A DNA stretch of 63,523 nucleotides from a virus. The notes under the pieces are model-generated. The model was not told where the DNA came from. It did not search any database and saw nothing but the letters and a program-made list of their open reading frames with translations. The translations under genes were made by a program, and so were the position numbers. Location: positions 1 to 63,523 of the IMG/VR virus record IMGVR_UViG_3300021170_000002. One strand, given 5' to 3'. Below, in pieces: positions 31,963 through 39,791 of the stretch (positions within the stretch are counted from its first letter, which is position 1; every line of letters begins with the position of its first letter).

Positions 31963-32288
31963 ACGCCCTCGAATGCTCCACTGTCATCCTGATCGACGCG
32001 CGCGGCGTCTGCACGGTGGAGATCGCCGATAGCGAAGGCGAGGTGCATTCGTACTCCATCGCCCCGGCCGCGCCGGGCTTCGACGCCTGGGCTTGCACCC
32101 TGACCCGCCTCGATGGTGAAGGGGAATCGCCCTACCGCGTCTCGCTGAACCTGACCGGCTCGTGGCGCTGTGCCTGTGGAGACGCCGTCTATCGCGCTCG
32201 CAAGGCGCGGCGGTTCTGTAAACACGAAAAGGCGGTCGCGCCCATCTACAACCTGCTCCGAAGACTCTTACCCGAGGACGCCAGATGA
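31959..32288 (+). CDS. SWIM-type zinc-finger-like protein
   Basis: 109 residues, GTG start overlapping the csrA-like stop. The C-terminal half has YRVSLNLTGSWRCACGDAVY followed by FCKHEKA: a C-x-C ... C-x-H metal site as in SWIM fingers. Located directly before the ERF gene, so probably a nucleic-acid-associated protein of the replication module. Confidence 0.65.
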   Translation: MNALECSTVILIDARGVCTVEIADSEGEVHSYSIAPAAPGFDAWACTLTRLDGEGESPYRVSLNLTGSWRCACGDAVYRARKARRFCKHEKAVAPIYNLLRRLLPEDAR

Positions 32289-33091
32289 AGAAGTCCGAAT
32301 CCATCGCCAACCTCGCCAAGGCGCTCAGTGCCGCACAGGGCGAGATCAAGAATCCCACCAAGGACTCGTCAGCAGACACCGGCAAGTACAGATACGGCTA
32401 TCTCAGCCTGCCGGCGCTGCGCGAGGCCATCACGCCCATCCTGGCGAAGCACGGCCTGTCCGTCGTGCAGTCGGCCGGCAGCGGCGAGCGAGGCCCGGTC
32501 GTGACCACGCTCCTGATGCACCTCTCGGGGGAGTGGATCGAGAGCGATCCGCTGGCGATTCCTGTCGGAAAATCCGACGCGCAGGGCTGCGGAAGCGCGA
32601 TCAGTTACGCCCGCCGCTATGCCCTCGAAGCCATGTTCAGTCTCGCCGCCGAAGACGACGATGGCTCTGCCGCGAGCCAACCGGCACCAAGGCAAGCGGT
32701 CGCCGCGACGAAGGTTGCACCGTCGCCCGAACTGACGAGGCTGAAGGAGTTCGACGCGGCGATGACCGCCGAAGGCTTCAGCGCCCCCCTCGACCGCCTC
32801 CGCGCTGCTGGCCGGATAGCCGAACACCTGGGCTTCGACCGCAAGAAATCGACGACGTGGAGTCCGCAGCTCTGGCAGGAGATCGAGGAACAGAACGTCA
32901 AGTTCGAGCGAACCAGCCTTCAGAACCTCGTCGCTAGTCTCCTCGACGCCAAGGGCGAGACGCCCGACCGCATGCTGGCCTGGCTGAAGGCCAAACCCGG
33001 CACCAGCCTCGCCATGCTCGACGTGGCCGATCTGCGGGAGGTCGTCGCGCGGCTGCGACCCCTGCCCGACGTGGCCGCCGCGAAGGCGTGA
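32285..33091 (+). CDS. ERF-family single-strand annealing protein
   Basis: 268 residues. SIANLAKALSAAQGEIKNPT, YLSLPALREAITPILAKHGL, LLMHLSGEWIESDPLAIPVG, GSAISYARRYALEAMFSLAA match the ERF core in order (residues 5-125). A variable acidic/Ala linker and a helical C-terminal region follow. ERF proteins anneal complementary single strands in phage recombination and genome circularisation. ATGA overlap with the upstream gene. Confidence 0.85.
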   Translation: MKKSESIANLAKALSAAQGEIKNPTKDSSADTGKYRYGYLSLPALREAITPILAKHGLSVVQSAGSGERGPVVTTLLMHLSGEWIESDPLAIPVGKSDAQGCGSAISYARRYALEAMFSLAAEDDDGSAASQPAPRQAVAATKVAPSPELTRLKEFDAAMTAEGFSAPLDRLRAAGRIAEHLGFDRKKSTTWSPQLWQEIEEQNVKFERTSLQNLVASLLDAKGETPDRMLAWLKAKPGTSLAMLDVADLREVVARLRPLPDVAAAKA

Positions 33092-33101
33092 GGAGGCACC
33101 A

Positions 33102-33290
33102 ATGGATGACTTCGAGAAGTGGATGAAGCAGACGTTTCGGCGTGCGAAGCAGCACGTACTCACCGCCGACCACAACGTCTACTTCGGCCAGAATCAATTC
33201 GCCACCATCCTCACGGCCGAGCAGGCACGCCGCCTCGCCGAACACCTGCTCGCTTTGGCGTCGGCCAATGGCCTCGTGGAGGAGGGTTGA
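33102..33290 (+). CDS. Small unknown protein
   Basis: 62 residues. DDFEKWMKQTFRRAKQHVLT then FATILTAEQARRLAEHLLAL: two helices around a short strand. GAGGAG precedes the ATG. Adjacent to ERF; function unknown. Confidence 0.6.
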   Translation: MDDFEKWMKQTFRRAKQHVLTADHNVYFGQNQFATILTAEQARRLAEHLLALASANGLVEEG

Positions 33291-33574
33291 GAATTCCGAA
33301 GATTTCGTGAAATTCCTCCTTGCCGCTTTCACGCGGCAGGGTAGAACAGATCGAGCCGCTTAGTACCCGGCAATCGACCCCGCCTCGAACACCTTTCGCG
33401 GTCCCTCGTGGGGACTCCTCTTGGGATGGAATTACGGCAGAGCGGGGGGCCGGCCATCGGTACGACCAGGGGAGTCCCACCAGGGGCCGCGATTTCGTTT
33501 CGCCCCACCTTCACCACTTCGGCTCGCCGCATGAGGCAGCGAGCGCGGAGAGACTATGCGCCCGGAATCAGGTC
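33291..33574 (+). promoter_or_regulatory. Intergenic region with nested hairpins
   Basis: 284 bases without a gene. TGCCGC/GCGGCA with a TTTCAC loop lies near 33334, overlapping a weak TTGCCG-N16-TAGAAC promoter. GTCCC/GGGAC lies near 33401. GGGACTCC (33411-33418) pairs with GGAGTCCC (33471-33478) around a GC-rich 52-base interior. It may hold an operon promoter, a structured leader, or part of an origin. Confidence 0.4.
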
Positions 33575-33784
33575 ATGAGCGAAAGTTGTCCGAAGTGCGG
33601 ACCCGTCGATCCGTACTTGCGCTGGAAAACGCTGGTTGACGGCCGACTCGCCATCGAGGCCAGTTGCCCCTCGTGCAAGCGCTGGCTGAAATGGGCGGCG
33701 CAGACCCTCGACAACGTCGAGCAGGCGAACCACGCGATCACCGAGACGCCCCAGCAGACAGAGTTGTTTGGAGGCCAACCATGA
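33575..33784 (+). CDS. Zinc-ribbon protein next to primase
   Basis: 69 residues. ESCPKCGPVDPYLRWK ... CPSCKRWLKWAAQTL is a two-knuckle ribbon typical of small phage proteins beside primases. The stop overlaps the primase start (ATGA). Ribosome site weak. Confidence 0.65.
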   Translation: MSESCPKCGPVDPYLRWKTLVDGRLAIEASCPSCKRWLKWAAQTLDNVEQANHAITETPQQTELFGGQP

Positions 33785-34803
33785 CGCAGGAAGCCCGCGC
33801 CTGGCGCGAAGCCGCCGGCTTGCTCGCCGACCTGTTCCTCGAGCGGTTCTTCAACCGCTTGGATTGCAGCGGAGCCTACACTCCGTTGGCGCAGAGGGGT
33901 AAGCCGAAGACCGGCGATCCCACCCACAACGTCCCGGCGAGTTACACCAGCAAGCACCCCGTCGATGCCGCGCGACTCGCCAGACACCTTCGCGGCCTGC
34001 GCCCCGAAGACGTGATCGGCGCGCACACGACCAGCACGGAGAATACCTGCAAGTGGGGCGCGTTCGACGTTGACCGCCACGACGACGAGACGGACCCGCG
34101 CAAAACCCTCGCCACCGCGCAGGCTTTGCGCCGCGATGCGATCCAGAGAGGTTTCCGGCCACTACTACTGCACAGCAACGGCAAGGGCGGCTACCACCTC
34201 TTCCTGTTCTTCGCGGCCCCGGTGCCCTGCCGCGATCTGTTCCGACTCCTGGCGCAAATGGCGAAGGCGGCGGACTTCGCCGGCGAGCATTTCCCCAAAC
34301 AACCCGCCGTGAAGGTAGGCGGTTACGGGAACTGGCTCCGTTGCCCAGGCCGGCACCACACGCGCGAATTCTGGTGCGAGGCGTTCGACGGCGAAGCATG
34401 GCTTGCCGGCGCTGCCTGCGTCAACTGTGTTCGTGCCTGCCTTACCTGCCCTGATGACCCCGCTCTCGTGCCGGCGACGAAGGCCGACCTGCCGACGCCG
34501 ATCCACGTGCGGCCTTCCGTCGCCCGTCGCCCTTGCGCCAGTCTCCACGAACGAATTGCCCGCTATGCCGCGCGTCTGCCCAGCCTCGAAGCCGGCCAGG
34601 GGCGCAATCGCACCGCCTTCGCGTTTGCCGCGTTCCTCGGTCGAGACGTGAACTTATCCGACGCCGATGCTCTGGCGTGGCTCGCTGGCTGGGATTCCGG
34701 CAACCGGCCTCCGCTGGGCGAAGGCCGTCTCGCCGAAGTTCTTCGCTGCGCCCACGCCTACGGTGCCCACGCCTACGGATCTGGGTTGAGGGCCAAGTCA
34801 TGA
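33781..34803 (+). CDS. AEP-type (archaeo-eukaryotic) primase
   Basis: 340 residues. GAFDVDRHDDE near residue 92 supplies the D-x-D metal motif, LLLHSNGKGGYHLFLFFAAP near 128-147 the S-x-G-x-G-x-H nucleotide motif, and VKVGGYGNWLRCPGRHH near 178-194 the third motif of AEP primases of the TOTE/phage type. A cysteine cluster (CVNCVRACLTC) near 218-228 and a helical C-terminal domain follow. It would synthesise replication primers together with the adjacent DUF3987 protein. ATGA overlaps on both sides. Confidence 0.8.
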   Translation: MTQEARAWREAAGLLADLFLERFFNRLDCSGAYTPLAQRGKPKTGDPTHNVPASYTSKHPVDAARLARHLRGLRPEDVIGAHTTSTENTCKWGAFDVDRHDDETDPRKTLATAQALRRDAIQRGFRPLLLHSNGKGGYHLFLFFAAPVPCRDLFRLLAQMAKAADFAGEHFPKQPAVKVGGYGNWLRCPGRHHTREFWCEAFDGEAWLAGAACVNCVRACLTCPDDPALVPATKADLPTPIHVRPSVARRPCASLHERIARYAARLPSLEAGQGRNRTAFAFAAFLGRDVNLSDADALAWLAGWDSGNRPPLGEGRLAEVLRCAHAYGAHAYGSGLRAKS

Positions 34804-36287
34804 CCGCAGACGAAGCACGAACAGCCATCAACGGAGCCAAGACCGTCCAGACTCCCCTTGCGCCTTACGTTCCCCTCGCTCTCACGGAGTCCTACGCGGC
34901 GTTCCCCACGGATCGCCTGCCCAACGCCGTTCGTCGTCTCGTCGAGGACGGTGCCTCCGCGCTGGGATGCGATCCTGCCTTCATCGCGCTGCCGGCGCTG
35001 GCCGCGTGCGCGGCGGCGATCGGCAACAGTCGCGCGCTCAAGCTCAAGCGGACGTGGTGCGAACACTCGATCCTCTGGACGGCTCCGGTCGGCGAATCGG
35101 GCACCCTCAAGACGCCGGCCTATCGCCTCGCCATCGCCCCGCTTCACTCGATCCAGCGCGACTGGATCGAGCGCCACAAACTGGAGACGGCGCGCTTTCA
35201 GAACCTCGAAGCCAGCGAGGACGAGCCGCCCCCCGTCAAGCCCGTCCTGCGCCGACTGATCTGCTCCGACGTGACCATCGAGAAACTGGCCGAAGTTCTC
35301 GAAGACAACCCGCGCGGCGTGCTGATCGCTCGCGACGAATTGTCCGGCTGGTTCGCCAGTTTCAGCCGCTACAAGGGTAAGGCCGGCGGCTCGGACGTGC
35401 CCAACTACCTCGAGTTGTACTCCTGCGGCAACGTGACCTACGACCGCAAGACCGGGGACCGGCCCCTCGTCGTTGTCGATGACGCGATGGCGAGCATCAC
35501 GGGCAACATACAACCCGGCATCCTCGCCCGCTGTCTGACGCAGGAGTATCACGACAGCGGCCTTGCGGCCCGCATTCTCATGGCGATGCCGCCGCGCCTC
35601 ACGAAGCGCTGGAGCGAGGCGGACGTCAGCGATGAGACGTCGGCGGATTACCGCTCCCTGATCGAGCAACTCGCCAATCTGGAGATGCACTCCTTCAAGG
35701 ACCGTAAGGGACCGGATCGGCTCGAACTGACCCCAGGTGCGCGCACGGCCTGGATCGGCTGGTACGACTCCTGGGCCGTTGTCCAGGCCGAAGCCGACGA
35801 CGAGCAGCAGGCAGCTTACTCGAAGATCGAGGCCGTCGCCGCCCGGATCGCTCTGGTGCATCACGTCGCGTCCGAAGTGCAATTCGGGCGACCAGCGTTG
35901 AGCAAGGTGCCCCTCACCAGCATGGAGTGCGGAATCGACCTCGCGCGCTGGTTTGCCCGCGAAGTCCGGCGCATCTACGCCATCCTCAAGGAGACGGAAG
36001 GCCAGAAGCAGACGCGCAAGTTGTGCGAGTGGGTGCAAGCCAGAGGAGGCGCTTTCGCACGCGACCTCCAGCGCCGTTCACCGTCCCGTTACACGACCGC
36101 CGAGTCGGCCGACGCCGAACTCAACCTCTTGGTGGAGATGGGACTTGCGCGATGGGAGATAGTGCCAAGCACCGAGAAGGGAGGGAGGCCGACCCGAAGA
36201 TGCATCCTGACCGACAAAACTACTACTGACACCTCTGACAAAACTGACAAAACTGACGATACTGACAATACTGACAGAGCTTCGTAG
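34800..36287 (+). CDS. DUF3987 (primase-helicase-like ATPase) protein
   Basis: 495 residues from the ATG overlapping the primase stop. FIALPALAACAAAIGNSRAL, ILWTAPVGESGTLKTPAYRL (modified P-loop region, GESGTLKT), GVLIARDELSGWFASFSRYK and NIQPGILARCLTQEYHDSGL-AARIL follow the DUF3987 family. Partner of the AEP primase, probably the helicase/loader function. The C-terminus is TDKTTTDTSDKTDKTDDTDN, encoded by tandem 9-bp repeats that form the left arm of a large inverted repeat. Confidence 0.82.
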   Translation: MTADEARTAINGAKTVQTPLAPYVPLALTESYAAFPTDRLPNAVRRLVEDGASALGCDPAFIALPALAACAAAIGNSRALKLKRTWCEHSILWTAPVGESGTLKTPAYRLAIAPLHSIQRDWIERHKLETARFQNLEASEDEPPPVKPVLRRLICSDVTIEKLAEVLEDNPRGVLIARDELSGWFASFSRYKGKAGGSDVPNYLELYSCGNVTYDRKTGDRPLVVVDDAMASITGNIQPGILARCLTQEYHDSGLAARILMAMPPRLTKRWSEADVSDETSADYRSLIEQLANLEMHSFKDRKGPDRLELTPGARTAWIGWYDSWAVVQAEADDEQQAAYSKIEAVAARIALVHHVASEVQFGRPALSKVPLTSMECGIDLARWFAREVRRIYAILKETEGQKQTRKLCEWVQARGGAFARDLQRRSPSRYTTAESADAELNLLVEMGLARWEIVPSTEKGGRPTRRCILTDKTTTDTSDKTDKTDDTDNTDRAS

Positions 36288-36346
36288 GGTTGCGTCTGTT
36301 CTGTCTGTTCTGTCAGTTTTGTCAGTTTTGTCAGAGGTGTCAGTAG
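36223..36346. repeat. 35-bp perfect inverted repeat of 9-bp iteron-like units
   Basis: Arms 36223-36257 and 36312-36346 are perfectly complementary, separated by 54 bases that continue the pattern imperfectly. The left arm is a tandem array of nnnnCTGAC units (period 9); the right arm is GTCAGnnnn units. The array begins inside the DUF3987 gene, runs past its stop and ends before the next gene. Possible origin, protein-binding array or strong transcription pause; no T-run. Confidence 0.85.
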
Positions 36347-36356
36347 AGGTAGAAAC

Positions 36357-36554
36357 GTGGAAGACAACAGAATGTTCACCAGATACCTGATGATGGTAGA
36401 CAAACTGTGCGAACAGCCGCTCCTGCCCCTCGGCCTCGACGGCGCGATCGGCGTGCATGCGCCAGACTGCCCCATCCTTCGCGGCCGGCCGTGCGCTTGC
36501 CGGATGGAGCGAAACTGCTCTCTACCACGCCTTCCCAAGAGCGCCATGAGGTGA
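36357..36554 (+). CDS. Unknown small protein
   Basis: 65 residues from a GTG after GAGG; an ATG at 36372 is an alternative. LMMVDKLCEQPLLPLGLDGA, then cysteine pairs CPILRGRPCACR. Possible metal binding. No family recognised. Confidence 0.45.
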   Translation: MEDNRMFTRYLMMVDKLCEQPLLPLGLDGAIGVHAPDCPILRGRPCACRMERNCSLPRLPKSAMR

Positions 36555-36558
36555 ACTG

Positions 36559-37068
36559 ATGAAAGCGATCAGTCTTTGGCAGCCCTGGGCGAGCCTCGTC
36601 GCTCACGGCCACAAGAAAATCGAGACGCGCTCGTGGAGATGTCCCTTGCAGCCAGGAACGCTGCTCGCCATCCATGCCGCGAAGAGGTGGAACAGTGAAC
36701 TCGCCATCCTTTCCTCCACGATTCCCTTCGTCGATGCACTGAAGGGTATCGCTACCTACGGCGGTCGAGGATGGCCGAACCTGCCGTCCGGCGTCATCGT
36801 CGCCGTCGTGCGATTCGCCGAGTGCATCACCACGACGGAAGCCCTGATGCGCCCTCGCCTCGTTACGAACTGGGAAGGCCATTTCGGCAACTATGGAGGC
36901 GGTCGGTTCGCGTGGATCTTCGACCGCATCCTCCGTATCGACGAGCCGGTTCGAGAACCGGGGAGGCAGAGCATCTGGGAATGGAAGCCGCCCGATTCGC
37001 TCACCGACGCGATCAGCGACCTGACTGAGAGGCCGACTCATGGTCTGGACTGCCTGGCTCAAAGTTAA
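36559..37068 (+). CDS. ASCH-domain protein
   Basis: 169 residues. MKAISLWQPWASLVAHGHKK-IETRSW at the start is the signature of ASCH proteins, followed by LLAIHAAKRW and GVIVAVVRFAECI, the remaining strands of the beta-barrel. ASCH domains bind RNA or modified nucleosides; phage copies are widespread but little characterised. Confidence 0.85.
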   Translation: MKAISLWQPWASLVAHGHKKIETRSWRCPLQPGTLLAIHAAKRWNSELAILSSTIPFVDALKGIATYGGRGWPNLPSGVIVAVVRFAECITTTEALMRPRLVTNWEGHFGNYGGGRFAWIFDRILRIDEPVREPGRQSIWEWKPPDSLTDAISDLTERPTHGLDCLAQS

Positions 37069-37213
37069 CTCCGGCGACTGGCAGCGCGTCCTGATGGCCC
37101 CGACCGAGCGCGAGTGCTGGCGCAGACTGTTGGCCCTGCCGAAGGCCGGCCAGAACGTCGAGATGCTGTGCAACACCGGGAAGCATCCAGACCACAGGAG
37201 GAAACCGCGATGA
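37040..37213 (+). CDS. Small phage protein (template of the chimera tail)
   Basis: 57 residues overlapping the ASCH gene end by 29 bases. VWTAWLKVNSGDWQRVLMAP, TERECWRRLLALPKAGQNVE, ending CNTGKHPDHRRKPR. The last 51 bases (37163-37213) recur with five differences at 37473-37523. Pattern resembles a small phage family with a C-W recognition helix; function unknown. Confidence 0.6.
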   Translation: MVWTAWLKVNSGDWQRVLMAPTERECWRRLLALPKAGQNVEMLCNTGKHPDHRRKPR

Positions 37214-37401
37214 CCCCCTTCCCCGACCTGACGCTGACCGAAGCAGATGCCTTTGCGTCGCGCGAGGGCGAAACCGCCCTCGCCTGGGAGCGCTTCGATC
37301 GCTGGCTGCGCTGGTGGCGTGAGAACAACGAGGACGATGAGCGCGACGACCTGGCTCTCATCGACTTCTACGCGGAATGGTCAAAGGAGAACGACACGTG
37401 A
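37210..37401 (+). CDS. Unknown acidic protein
   Basis: 63 residues, ATGA overlap. TLTEADAFASREGETALAWE, RFDRWLRWWRENNEDDERDD: acidic helices rich in Trp. Stop overlaps the next GTG. No function assigned. Confidence 0.6.
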   Translation: MTPFPDLTLTEADAFASREGETALAWERFDRWLRWWRENNEDDERDDLALIDFYAEWSKENDT

Positions 37402-37523
37402 GTCAGATCACCGTCCGAAACGTCGTGTCGAGGCGCACGCAGGAAGGACTCGTGGAGATCCTCCACGACGACATGCTCTGCAACACGGGGAAGCACCCGG
37501 ACCACAGGAGGAAACCACGATGA
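37398..37523 (+). CDS. Chimeric mini-ORF (recombination product)
   Basis: 41 residues. The first 24 (SQITVRNVVSRRTQEGLVEI and on) are identical in DNA to the start of the gene at 38023; the last 17 (MLCNTGKHPDHRRKPR) repeat the end of the gene at 37040. It keeps start and stop overlaps with both neighbours and so stays translatable. Probably a scar of non-homologous recombination, with doubtful function. Confidence 0.55.
   Translation: MSQITVRNVVSRRTQEGLVEILHDDMLCNTGKHPDHRRKPR
37399..37471 (+). repeat. 73-bp direct repeat, copy 1
   Basis: Identical over 73 bases to 38024-38096. It forms the 5' part of the chimeric ORF. Confidence 0.9.
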
Positions 37524-38026
37524 ACCTGAAGATCATCAGCGGCGGTCAAACCGGCGTCGATCAAGCCGCCCTGAGAGCGGCGAGGACGTGCGGCCTCGAA
37601 ACGGGAGGCTGGGCACCGCACGGATGGTTGACCGAGGCCGGCCCTGCGCCGTGGCTCGCTGAGTACGGCCTGCACCAGCACGACGAATCTGGCTCTCCAG
37701 CGTTCCTCTATCGCGCACGAACCGAGGCGAACGTCATGGCCGCCGCTGGCTGTGTGTGGTTTGGCAACCCGCACTCGCCGGGCGGCAAACTCACTCTCGG
37801 CCTATGCGGCAGCGCCGCCTACATCCCCCAGTACGTCGTCATGGACGCCTCGACGCCGAAGGACGTGGCGAACTGGATTTTCGGCTACCTGCTCGATGGT
37901 GAGCCGGAAGACGCTACCATCGTCGCCTTGATCGCCGGCAACAGGGAGTCGAGCAACCCCGGCATCGGCGCGAAGGTCGAGACGTTTCTCGTCGAGGTGT
38001 TTCGTCTGCTGAAGGAGATGAAATGA
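37520..38026 (+). CDS. Putative molybdenum-carrier-like / Rossmann-fold protein
   Basis: 168 residues. LKIISGGQTGVDQAALRAAR, GGWAPHGWLTEAG, FLYRARTEANVMAAAGCVWF match the family annotated as putative molybdenum carrier (SGGQTGVD motif, related to LOG/DprA-like Rossmann proteins). Real substrate unknown; phage copies are probably nucleotide-binding. ATGA overlaps on both sides; AGGAGG precedes the ATG. Confidence 0.75.
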   Translation: MNLKIISGGQTGVDQAALRAARTCGLETGGWAPHGWLTEAGPAPWLAEYGLHQHDESGSPAFLYRARTEANVMAAAGCVWFGNPHSPGGKLTLGLCGSAAYIPQYVVMDASTPKDVANWIFGYLLDGEPEDATIVALIAGNRESSNPGIGAKVETFLVEVFRLLKEMK

Positions 38027-38286
38027 GTCAGATCACCGTCCGAAACGTCGTGTCGAGGCGCACGCAGGAAGGACTCGTGGAGATCCTCCACGACGAAGTC
38101 CTGATCGGCCAACTCGAACCCGAAAACGCCCGTCAACTCGCTGGACAGATCCACGAGTGCGCCGCCGTGGCCGAGACGGAGGCGATGCTCGTGGCGTTCC
38201 TCATGCGGCGCGTGAAACTGACACTCGAACAGGCCGTGCAAGTCCTCGCCGACTTCCGCACTCAGAGAGAGCAGGTGAAGACATGA
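38023..38286 (+). CDS. Unknown small protein
   Basis: 87 residues. SQITVRNVVSRRTQEGLVEI then LEPENARQLAGQIHECAAVA and a C-terminal helix. Its 5' end is duplicated at 37399. No family recognised. Confidence 0.65.
   Translation: MSQITVRNVVSRRTQEGLVEILHDEVLIGQLEPENARQLAGQIHECAAVAETEAMLVAFLMRRVKLTLEQAVQVLADFRTQREQVKT
38024..38096 (+). repeat. 73-bp direct repeat, copy 2
   Basis: Second copy, at the start of the intact gene at 38023. Perfect identity suggests a recent event. Confidence 0.9.
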
Positions 38287-38624
38287 ACGAGCAAGAGAAA
38301 CCGCCCTTCGCGCAATGGTGTATCATCGAGCTGCTCGGGCACGTCCGCCTCGGCGGCTTCGTGTCCGAGGTGACGATGTTCGGGGCGGCCTTGTGCCGCA
38401 TCGACGTACCCGATCCCAATGGCGAAGGCTTCGCCCTGACGCAGTTCGTCGGCGCGGCCGCGATCTACCGCCTGACGCCGTGCAGCGAGGAAGCGGCGCG
38501 AGCCGTCGCAGCCGCCAACCAACCGCGGCCCGTGAGCGTCTACGAGATGCCGAAACTCGTGAAGAAGGAAGAGGGCTGGGGCGACGCGGACGACCGGGAC
38601 GACGACGAGGCGTGGAAGCCATGA
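38283..38624 (+). CDS. Unknown conserved phage protein
   Basis: 113 residues. FAQWCIIELLGHVRLGGFVS, CRIDVPDPNGEGFALTQFVG, AAIYRLTPCSEEAARAVAA match a recurrent small phage protein with a W-C-x-[VI]-E-L-x-G-H-V-R-x-x-G signature, probably a beta-barrel. Function unknown. ATGA overlap. Confidence 0.7.
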   Translation: MNEQEKPPFAQWCIIELLGHVRLGGFVSEVTMFGAALCRIDVPDPNGEGFALTQFVGAAAIYRLTPCSEEAARAVAAANQPRPVSVYEMPKLVKKEEGWGDADDRDDDEAWKP

Positions 38625-38821
38625 GCGTCCCCGCCAACGCCGACAAGTACGCCGACTTCATCCTCGCCGAGAAACTGCTCGACGAACTTCGCTCGACTCT
38701 CTTCGCCGCCATCGAGGAAGGCCGTGCATGGCGTTTGCACCTCGGCCCTGTCAACGGGGAAGATCCCCGTGCGGGGATCAAGATTTGCGGATGGATCGCC
38801 CCAGCGAAGGAGCAGACGTGA
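38621..38821 (+). CDS. Unknown small protein
   Basis: 66 residues, ATGA overlap with the previous gene. SVPANADKYADFILAEKLLD then RAWRLHLGPVNGEDPRAGIK. Helical N-terminus, short beta C-terminus. No assignment. Confidence 0.55.
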   Translation: MSVPANADKYADFILAEKLLDELRSTLFAAIEEGRAWRLHLGPVNGEDPRAGIKICGWIAPAKEQT

Positions 38822-39093
38822 GTGAATTCGACCGCCTCGTTCAGCGCGTCACGATTCTGGAAAGCCAGGTTCGATTCCTCGTTTCGGGTGATCGCGAAGA
38901 CCTGCCCGTTGCCCCGATGCCCGATTTCCTGACCTCCCAGCAGATCGCCGACAAACTGGGCGTCAGCCCCCGAACGGTCTGGCGCATGGTCGAGAAGGGA
39001 TCGCTGCCTCAGCCGATTCGCTACAACCGAAAACTCGTTCGCTGGCGTATCAGCGACGTCGAGAAGTACCTCGGAACCAAGGAAGCATCATGA
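38818..39093 (+). CDS. AlpA/MerR-type helix-turn-helix protein
   Basis: 91 residues, GTG start overlapping the previous stop. A short coiled coil (FDRLVQRVTILESQVRFLVS) precedes DFLTSQQIADKLGVSPRTVW-RMVEKGSLPQPIRYN ... WRISDVEKYL, the winged-helix pattern of excisionase/AlpA regulators. With no integrase present, a transcription regulator is more likely than an excisionase. Confidence 0.78.
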   Translation: MSEFDRLVQRVTILESQVRFLVSGDREDLPVAPMPDFLTSQQIADKLGVSPRTVWRMVEKGSLPQPIRYNRKLVRWRISDVEKYLGTKEAS

Positions 39094-39563
39094 CCCTACC
39101 CCTCTGTGCCCGCTGCAAACAACCCGTGCCCGTCGAGGCCGACCCCTCCGACGTGGTGCTGCACGCCGACTGCAACCGTGCGGCTCACGACGAAGCCATC
39201 GCCCGACTGAGTCGCCGACGTTCCCTCGTGGAGCAGTTCAGGGCCAGCGACAAGCCCATCCACGCGCGGCACCGCATCGCACTCGAACAGCGAAGAGCCG
39301 AACGTCTCCAGCCATCCGAAGAGCCTGTGCCGGCTCCTCCCCTTGTCTCACGCAACCCAACGCCGCAGGTGATCTTCCTGGCGAGGATCATCCGCCAGCA
39401 CGGGCCGCAGACGTGCAAAGACCTCGCACGCTGGTCTGGCCGTGACCGAGCCGACGTGGACCGCACGCTGCTGGCGAACCCGCACCTGTTCGTCCACGAG
39501 GCTGATGGCTGGCACCTGACCAGTGAGGGATTCCGGATTTCCGGAAAAGAGGAAAATTCCTGA
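39090..39563 (+). CDS. Zinc-ribbon and winged-helix protein
   Basis: 157 residues. CARCKQPVPVEADPSDVVLH ... C at the N-terminus is a partial ribbon. A basic helix follows, and the C-terminal 65 residues (IFLARIIRQHGPQTCKDLAR-WSGRDRADVDRTLLANPHLF) look like a winged helix ending in a glutamate/lysine tail. Likely a DNA-binding accessory factor. Confidence 0.6.
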   Translation: MTLPLCARCKQPVPVEADPSDVVLHADCNRAAHDEAIARLSRRRSLVEQFRASDKPIHARHRIALEQRRAERLQPSEEPVPAPPLVSRNPTPQVIFLARIIRQHGPQTCKDLARWSGRDRADVDRTLLANPHLFVHEADGWHLTSEGFRISGKEENS

Positions 39564-39702
39564 ATCCTTTCGCTCTCTCGCGCGTCTGAGCCTGTAGTCC
39601 GTCGTGGGACAGCATGAAAGCATACGCCACCAGCACACCGACTCGCGGCCCTGTCAGCGGCTGCTCTGGGGGATGGAACAAAGCCTGTGGCGGGCTAGGC
39701 CA

Positions 39703-39752
39703 TCGACACGAACCCCAGGAGCGGCCCCTGACGGGGTTGGCGAGTTTTTTTT
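39703..39752 (+). terminator. Intrinsic terminator with eight T residues
   Basis: AACCCC (39711-39716) pairs with GGGGTT (39733-39738), with an inner AGG/CCT and outer TCG/CGA, followed by T8 at 39745-39752. It ends the upstream operon. The 140 bases before it (39564-39702) have no convincing gene and may be a 3' untranslated region or small RNA. Confidence 0.8.
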
Positions 39753-39791
39753 CGTGGAGATCCGCAAATTACGAAGTACAAGGCTCCGATC

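Noticed and set aside
36944-36965. tRNA T-arm-like hairpin CCGGTT-CGAG-AACCGG
   Set aside because: It lies inside the ASCH gene and no acceptor, D or anticodon arms can be found around it. No tRNA gene was identified anywhere in the window.
38818-39093. Excisionase implying a temperate phage
   Set aside because: No integrase, attachment repeat or C1-like full repressor was found; the helix-turn-helix domain alone is better read as a regulator.
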